Shown: piece after piece, positions 58,313 to 64,000 of the stretch
Layout: every line of letters starts with the position of its first letter
Position numbering within the stretch: position 1 is the first letter of the stretch
NCBI GenBank assembly: GCA_023053575.1
Contig: JAKZAP010000075.1
Span: 1-64,000, forward strand
Reading direction: 5' to 3'
Source: Branchinecta lynchi
Taxonomy: Eukaryota; Arthropoda; Branchiopoda; Anostraca; Branchinectidae
Length of the DNA: 64,000 nt
Translations under genes and position numbers: made by a program
The notes under the pieces: generated by a model
Told to the model about the DNA's origin: nothing
Seen by the model: the letters and a program-made list of their open reading frames with translations, nothing else
Databases searched by the model: none

Positions 58313-58720
58313 GCTTTGTTCATCACTGGTATTGATTTCCTATTTCCGTAAATTCATCAGAAAATTTTCCGGAATATCAGAATGCCCTTACCCGCCTTAC
58401 CGAGAAAGGAACACATTTTGATTTTGGGTTGGAACTGCGAGAGGCTTTAGGAAAGTTGCGATCGAACCTTCTTCAGAAACCCGGTCCTAACTCCTAAGAA
58501 AGTTGTTCCAGATACACTGTCAAGACTTCCTACAGTAAGTTTCCATTTGAGGAATATCAGTGACTTACCAGTTACGTCAACAGCTCATATGCTGCGAGAT
58601 TTGCAGTCAAAGGATGTTTCTTGCCAAGTCTCCGCGATCATTTGAGTACTGGAATAAGAATGCCGCAGGAAACTTGTATGGCGAGAAATTCAGAATTTTG
58701 TTACTGATGAAGAATCCAAC
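58313..58720 (+). pseudogene. Element B RNase H remnant
   Basis: Only the start (FRKFIRKFSG-like tether, ELREALGKLRSNLLQKP at about 58430-58490) and a trace of the end (VVPDTLSRLP at about 58503-58535) of the RT-RNase H region remain. They are joined by an internal deletion that removed the catalytic part. Several frame changes are present. Confidence 0.65.
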
Positions 58721-60091
58721 CTTGTTTGTTACTTCTCGATACCAACAAACAAGTGCCGTCCTCGGATATCAAGGAGGTACCGGTTTTGCCGAGGAGCTTA
58801 ATACGGGAATCACTTGAGATTTTCCACGACTCTCCGCTGGCAGGGACATTTCGCTTTCATGCCAACTTATCAGCGCATACAAGAGCGCGGCCATTTCAAA
58901 GACAAATTTTCAATCATCAAGGGTTATCTTCAAGGTTGTCTAAAGTGCAGTCAGCGTAAAGGCTTACCTTACACACCGAAGGTCTTGGATCGCTTCCGGA
59001 GGTAGTCGTTCCTTAGAATTGGTCGGTTTAGACTTGTTGGGTCCGTTCAATCGGTCGGACCAAGGTAACAAGTACGTGCTCGTGATTACTGAGCACTCTA
59101 CTAAGCACGTGACTTTGGCACCTGTTCCTGACAAGTCTGCAAATGAGGTCGCAAAGGGCGTTTGTCGAGATATTTGTCGTGATCTATGGTTACTTTGATC
59201 GAATAATCAGTGACCAAGGTAGCGAATTCATGAGTCGCAAGACCAACATGCAACAGCAGACTCAGTTGACAAGAAGTCAACTGCATGCAGTGTTTTTGTC
59301 CATCTGTCATGGGAACTGTGCAAGCATTTCCTTCCCCAAATGCAAGCCAACGTATAGCACCCGACTACAAAAAGCATGCGAGAAATGAAACAGACCGAGC
59401 TGTTGGATTTTAATGTAAGGAAATGAAAGCAAAAACGACTTACACATAACAAAAAATAAAGCATGCTGGCGATATTGCCATCAAGGAGCAGCAAAATGTA
59501 GATGGAAGCTACTCTGGAAATCTTGAATGTTAAAGGGCTCAGGACTTCAAGTTTCTATCCAGCCAGTAACGGAGCCACAGAAAGACACAACAGGGAAATT
59601 CCAAATATTCTCAGTATGTATCTGAGCCGACGAGATTTTTTGGATTGGGAGAATTTCCTTTCATATGTGCAATGGGCGATAAACACAGCCTACCAAGAAT
59701 CAAAGCAGGACACGCCTTACTTCATGACATTTTTGCGCGAACCTCGTTTCCCATCAGATGGAACTATCCACAGTCACACATACTACGACTTAGACGTTAA
59801 CTACAAATCAGAAATGATAATGAGACAGAAACTAGCTTTTGACATGGTATCAAACTATCAAAGCAGCAAAAGAAAAACAGAAGAGACACTATGATACAAA
59901 TCTGAAGTATGATCAGTTTGAAGTGGGACAGTTGGTTCTGCTTCACGTTCCGCCGGAAGCACGACACCAGAAGCTGGAACAAATTCGCTGGGCGGGACAT
60001 TACCGAGTGACAGCAGTACTAGAGAACAAACTCAACTACGAAATCACTCGAGTAAGCGACAACAAAAAACTGTTCATCAGAATCACCTGAA
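58721..60091 (+). pseudogene. Element B integrase, interrupted
   Basis: The zinc domain (FHDSPLAG, then CLKCSQRKG) is at about 58820-58965. The core has LVGLDLLGPF (first Asp) at about 59020-59060 and ISDQGSEFMS (second Asp) at about 59200-59237. A 254-bp insertion follows, then MEATLEILNVKGLRTSSFYP..NGATERHNRE (Glu) from 59502. The C-terminal module EVGQLVLLHVPPEA..IRWAGHYRV..LNYEI is at about 59920-60050. Several frames are used. Standard position downstream of RT, unlike element C. Confidence 0.85.
59241..59494. mobile_element. 254-bp insertion in element B integrase
   Basis: The integrase reading breaks after ATGAGTCGCAA and resumes at ATGGAAGCT. GCAA is present at both edges (59237-59240 and 59491-59494). 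The insert has a hairpin CAGTTGAC/GTCAACTG (59263-59283) next to the palindrome CTGCATGCAG (59281-59290). It has no clear terminal inverted repeat and no family is recognised. Confidence 0.65.
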
Positions 60092-61386
60092 GCCTTACAC
60101 ACCGTATCGGCTTTGGGAAGGCCAGGTTGAAGCTGAAGAGGAAATACCAGCCAGGAAAGTACGGTTTGCTGAGCCACCACACAGGGATGAGCAATCCGAT
60201 TCATCAGACGACGGATCCGATTCTTCAGATGACGAAAGTGGTGACGAAGGGGGGAGGCCGAAAACTCAGCAGATACTAAACAATACCAGCTCTGCTAGAC
60301 CCTCGACATCAACTGAGCAAGCCCAGACAAGCGTTCCAGCTCATTTCTTCGAAGACCCAACCTCTTCTGCTGGAGGAAATACACGTTCATCTGTCATACC
60401 ACCAAAAGAGGAAGACTCGGAAGAAATTGAGGAAGAATTCTCAGATACAGCAGTCTCCGATCCCAGGACACCAAGATGTAAGATACCAAGTGAACTGCGC
60501 GATGGTGATTATTCAGATCGACCAAGCCCATTTCAGTGGACACCCGAAAGAGCAGAAAGAAGAAGATACTCCTCACCAGCAGACTTGGGTATCGAAGGCA
60601 CTCCCGACTTCACGGACCGATTCCTTGAAAAAACAAAAGCGACACCAACCGAGATTGCCTGGGACAACTATCTAGGCCAGAAGTAGGACGACTCGATAGG
60701 AGGAGACGAAGTTCTCCAGTCGAAGGAACTGCTGTTTACGCCAGGACCCTCATATTCTACCCCTCTGGCAAATCCAAAGGACAAAACCTTCTGAATCGCG
60801 AAGCAGTCCAGAAATCAAGAAATCAAGTGGATCTACACCAAAATTTAAGTCAAGGAGCTGGCGATCGAGAATAGATAAATGGCTGGTAGAACCTTTGTTA
60901 GGACCAGTCGATTGGAAGACGGCTGATGAGAAGAGGAAACGGAAAGAAGAAAAGTTGAGCAAGAGCCAAAGCTCAAAAGAAAGTACCGGTTCAGGCCCCG
61001 CATCAGATCCGGTGCCTCAGACAAGTAGAGCTGATGAAGAGCTATGGCGGAGGAGGAGCCCTCCAAAAGATAGGTCAATTTCAACAGGATCTAGTGACTC
61101 AAAATCTATCTTGCCTGGAACGAAAGAGAAAGGTGAAGCTCCTGAACAGAGAACAGGTGGCTCCACCACCATTGTGGAGACACTAGAAGGTCAAGGACAA
61201 GATGCTGTAACGAACCCACGGCAAGAAGTAGTGGGAAACCTAAGCAAGGAAGTGGGGTCTACTCCAGAATCAGTTGGCTCAGCGCCGCCATCAGAATCAC
61301 TGACGACCGAAATCCCTTCGCAGCAGGCTATAGGGGAACCGTCAGTCAATGTTTTTGCCCCTGTAAAACCGACCCGCGGGAGATAA
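60075..61386 (+). pseudogene. Element B Pol C-terminal acidic/Ser-rich tail
   Basis: After a one-base shift the frame HQNHLKPYTPYRLW continues as a charged, Ser/Glu/Asp/Pro-rich, presumably disordered tail to TAG at 60684-60686. A second frame, open from about 60780 to the stop at 61386, continues in the same style (RIDKWLVEPLLGPVDW, then KRKRKEEKLSKSQSS). Together these make over 400 codons beyond the integrase. Element A has a comparable long tail in the same position. Function unknown. Confidence 0.65.
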
Positions 61387-62425
61387 AATAGTCTACCTCA
61401 GTCAACTGGCTTGGCAGCCAAACGGTTGGTAAGGAAAAGTCACATCGAACAACGTTTGCACCAACATAAATTTGACCACGCCACATCAAGCAAAAGGGGG
61501 TAGGGTAGAGTTAAATGCTACACTGGCAGCAGATCAAGCATCAAAGAAAGCAAAATAGGAGAAGTACAGACTGTACCTTGAGACGCTCTCAAGTAGACAG
61601 TCGACACCATCACGAGACAGAGAGCAGCCAGACAAGTTAACATACACGAAACTGGGAGGTGGGGCACAGAAATACGGGGAGAATTCTTTAGGATTACTAC
61701 GCGTCAAGTAAATAACAGCGTCATGAACTGTCGTTCACCAGAACGTACTTGATCGCAAGCACCCAATTTTTGTTTTACCTTACCCTGTTCCCTAGTTATC
61801 GAGGTAAGGAGTTGCATCGTTAACGTCACGACTCTCCTCCAATATGCCCAGTAAAGAACTAGTAACTTGTGCTTTAAGAGACTGTACTCTTCGCTGGAGA
61901 GCAAGTGGAACACCACACTTAAAATAACTGGAACTTTGGCCAAGTTTTTGGCCAAGAACCTACGAAGGTAGTCTAATTAAGGCTAGATCTGACACTCTGG
62001 AGAAAAATACCACTACCAAAGAGATTTCCATACACTGGAAGTTGCCAGCCTAAGGCTGACAAAAAGTTCAGATGCGATACCCAGTGCTAAGTGACGGCGA
62101 GGGCTATCTTAAAGAAGTTGGTGGCGCAATCTAAAGTTGACACCAAATTGTTGTGGGCCCCAGGTTGCTAGTTTTCAAAGGCAATGGTACAATGGCAGAA
62201 AAATGGTAGCCTAATACCGTATGGTTCTAGGGTGACAGGTTTGCCTGGTTTATTGGAATATTTTAGACTAACCGTAAACAGTATCCCTTGAAATCAGATT
62301 TTTTATACAATATTATATTATAAATAGCTGATATGACAACCTTCAACCTGGTTGAGCAAGTAAAATTACAGATTGTAGGTATTTTTAGAGCTGTGTCGGG
62401 AGACACTTTTGAAAGACGTGAGGAG
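61387..62425 (+). other. Element B 3' non-coding region
   Basis: There are about 1040 bp between the tail and the 3' LTR, with no ORF of note on the plus strand. The bases before the LTR (GAAAGACGTGAGGAG, 62411-62425) are purine-rich and may serve as polypurine tract. Confidence 0.55.
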
Positions 62426-62956
62426 TGTAACGACGCGAAATGTTGAATCCCAAATATTTGTAACAACTCTCGCGAACCGTTTTTTCCGTTGCATTTCCGT
62501 CACTTATTTTCTCACACCTATTTTATGCTTTCAAGAGTGAAAACGATGAAGCAAAGTGACACGCTTAAGCAAGTGAAAAATCATATGAGGCCCAATGTAT
62601 ATGTATTAAGGGTCAGTCCTAAGACGAGAGTCGGTCAGTCTCAAGGCAGTTTTAAGTCAGTCCTAACACAGTAGTAATCACTGGATAAGCAGATGTATTC
62701 GATGTACGAAGAACTTCAATATTAAAAGTAAGTGTGGTTTCTGAACACTGTTTATTGAATGTAGGACCTAGGACCTACCGTCCGAACTTCCCCCTCCAGA
62801 GTTACGAAACAACCCTTCGAGGATTAAGATCAGAGTACCGGTATAATCAAATATGTACCAACCGCTCGGGTACACGCTACACGTATATTAGATACTGGAT
62901 TTCGGACAACAAGTTAAAACATTAAAGACACACGAGAGTCATAGCATAATTTAACA
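62426..62956 (+). repeat. Element B 3' LTR (531 bp)
   Basis: Direct repeat of 49519-50054. It begins TGTAACGACG and ends TTTAACA. CCCA follows, the second copy of the target duplication. Confidence 0.93.
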
Positions 62957-63880
62957 CCCAGTTATCGGATCTGGTGCGGATTTGAAACTCAACATACTAA
63001 ACAATTGTTCCTGACACATGTCATGTTTCATGCATGTCCGATTACCCGTTCCAAAGCTATGCATGTTACTAGTTTCCGAATTTCCCATCTCTGCACTCCC
63101 CCCACGACGATCGGATCGGGGAAATAATTATTACCGAGTTACTCTGGTAGGTTCCCTGATATATCTGCCAAATTTCATTGTCCTCGCTTCTGTGCTAGCG
63201 TTTCATGAGATTTCTGGTGCTCCCATCCCCCCCCCCCAAGTTACCGAATCTTGTCCAGATTTGAAACTGTGCATCTGAAGCAATTGTTCTTGACATGTGT
63301 TAAGTTTCACGCATGTCCGATAACCCGTTCCAAAGTTATGTATTTTACTAGTTTCCAGATTTCCCATCCCTCCACTCCTCCCACGATGGCTGGATCGGGA
63401 AAGTGATTATTTCCAAAGGTCGTTTTCCTGATACGTTTCGTTGTCCTAGCTAATGTGGAAGCGTTTTACGAGATTTCCGGTTCCCCTCCCCAGCCCCCTC
63501 TCAGTTATAGGATCTCGTCTGGATTTGAAAATGGGCATCTGAAGCACTTGTTCTTTATATATGCCAAGTTTCATGGATGTCCGATTACCCGTTCTAAAGT
63601 TAAGCAGGTTACTACTTTCCGGATTTCCCATCCCCCCACTCCCCCCACGATTGCCAGATCGGGGAAGTGATTGTTTCCAAGTTTATGTGGTTGGGTCCCC
63701 TATAGGCTTGCCAAGTTTCATAGTCCTAGCTCATGTGGAAGTGCCCAAATTAGCCAAACCGGGACAGACCGACACAAAGAAAGAGCGACAGAACGACAGA
63801 CAGACAGACTGACATACCGAAAGACCGACAGAAATTATGATCACTACATGGCTCATGAGTATGCTTAAGTGCCATAAAAA
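62957..63880 (+). repeat. Modular interspersed repeat, copy 5, right part
   Basis: It continues the module cut at 49518 and adds two to three more rounds. It ends with AAACCGGGACAGACCGACA, a GACAGACAGACTGAC microsatellite stretch, CATGGCTCATGAGTATGC and AAGTGCCATAAAAA, the family tail. Confidence 0.85.
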
Positions 63881-64000
63881 CCTTCATGATTTTGAATACT
63901 AAGGTCATAACTTCCTTCTTGATGTTTTATCATTTTCGAAATTATGATGTATCTTAAAAAAACAACAAAAGAATCACGAACCTTCATAATGACTTTTGTC
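63881..64000. other. AT-rich end of window
   Basis: No gene or repeat is recognised. The word CCTTCAT.AT occurs twice (63882 and 63981) with similar flanks. Confidence 0.3.

Larger units (their letters stand above)
49519..62956 (+). mobile_element. Element B: degenerate Ty3/gypsy element, interrupted
   Basis: LTRs lie at 49519-50054 and 62426-62956, starting TGTAACGA and ending TTTGACA or TTTAACA. CCCA is present on both outer sides (49515-49518 and 62957-62960), a 4-bp target duplication inside an interspersed repeat. The interior, plus strand, has gag, RT, a trace of RNase H, integrase and a long charged tail in the usual Ty3/gypsy order. Protease and most of RNase H are missing. Element C (50775-57238) is inserted in gag and a 254-bp sequence in integrase. 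Several frameshifts and stops show it is dead. Confidence 0.93.

Noticed and set aside
63760..63830. GACAGACAGACTGAC run as a separate microsatellite locus
   Set aside because: It is the normal tail of the modular interspersed repeat, seen in other copies.
1..64000. tRNA or rRNA genes
   Set aside because: No cloverleaf with A/B boxes or rRNA core sequence was recognised. The tRNA-like match at 21289-21305 is only a primer-binding site.

Overview
The window is repeat-dominated nuclear DNA from a metazoan, most likely an aquatic invertebrate. The evidence is LTR retrotransposons of Ty3/gypsy type (one of them Gmr1-like), a poly(A) retroposed insert, minisatellite and microsatellite arrays tens of kilobases long, and modular interspersed repeats. 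There is no bacterial-style gene packing. I found no convincing intact host protein-coding gene and no rRNA, tRNA or CRISPR. The species cannot be named from the sequence.

Layout. (1) 1-14842: a tandem array of a 17-bp unit, consensus GGTTTGTTTTCCCACAA, with higher-order repeats of about 1630, 1396 and 1000 bp. One unit is interrupted by a 366-bp insertion at 11325-11690. (2) 14843-21834: a minus-strand, internally deleted Ty3/gypsy element (element A). It has LTRs, polypurine tract, primer-binding site, a Gag N-terminus with a PPPY motif, and an integrase C-terminus with a very long Ser/Pro-rich tail. It lies exactly between two unrelated arrays. (3) 21835-37357: about 15.5 kb of (TGTC)n/(TGAC)n compound repeat with an AT-rich marker recurring 13 times and kilobase-scale duplications. 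(4) 37358-49518: non-coding DNA with at least five copies of a modular repeat ending in a GGCACTTG/CAAGTGCC hairpin, a second dispersed repeat in inverted orientation, and local tandem duplications. (5) 49519-62956: a nested stack. A plus-strand Ty3/gypsy element (element B, 4-bp CCCA target duplication) sits in a copy of the modular repeat. Its gag is split by a minus-strand Gmr1-like element (element C, ACAG duplication) with gene order gag-PR-INT-RT-RH. Element C is itself interrupted by a poly(A)-tailed retroposed sequence with a perfect 15-bp duplication. Element B's integrase carries a further 254-bp insertion. (6) 62957-64000: the rest of the modular repeat and a short AT-rich end.

No genes here act together in a host pathway. 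The coding information is that of decayed mobile elements: all three LTR elements carry deletions, stops, frameshifts or lost key residues and should be non-autonomous. Of most interest are the Gmr1-like gene order with an extra 144-codon ORF downstream of RNase H, the satellite unit that matches CSL/Su(H) and E2F-type consensus sites, and the element sitting at the seam of two satellite arrays without a target duplication.
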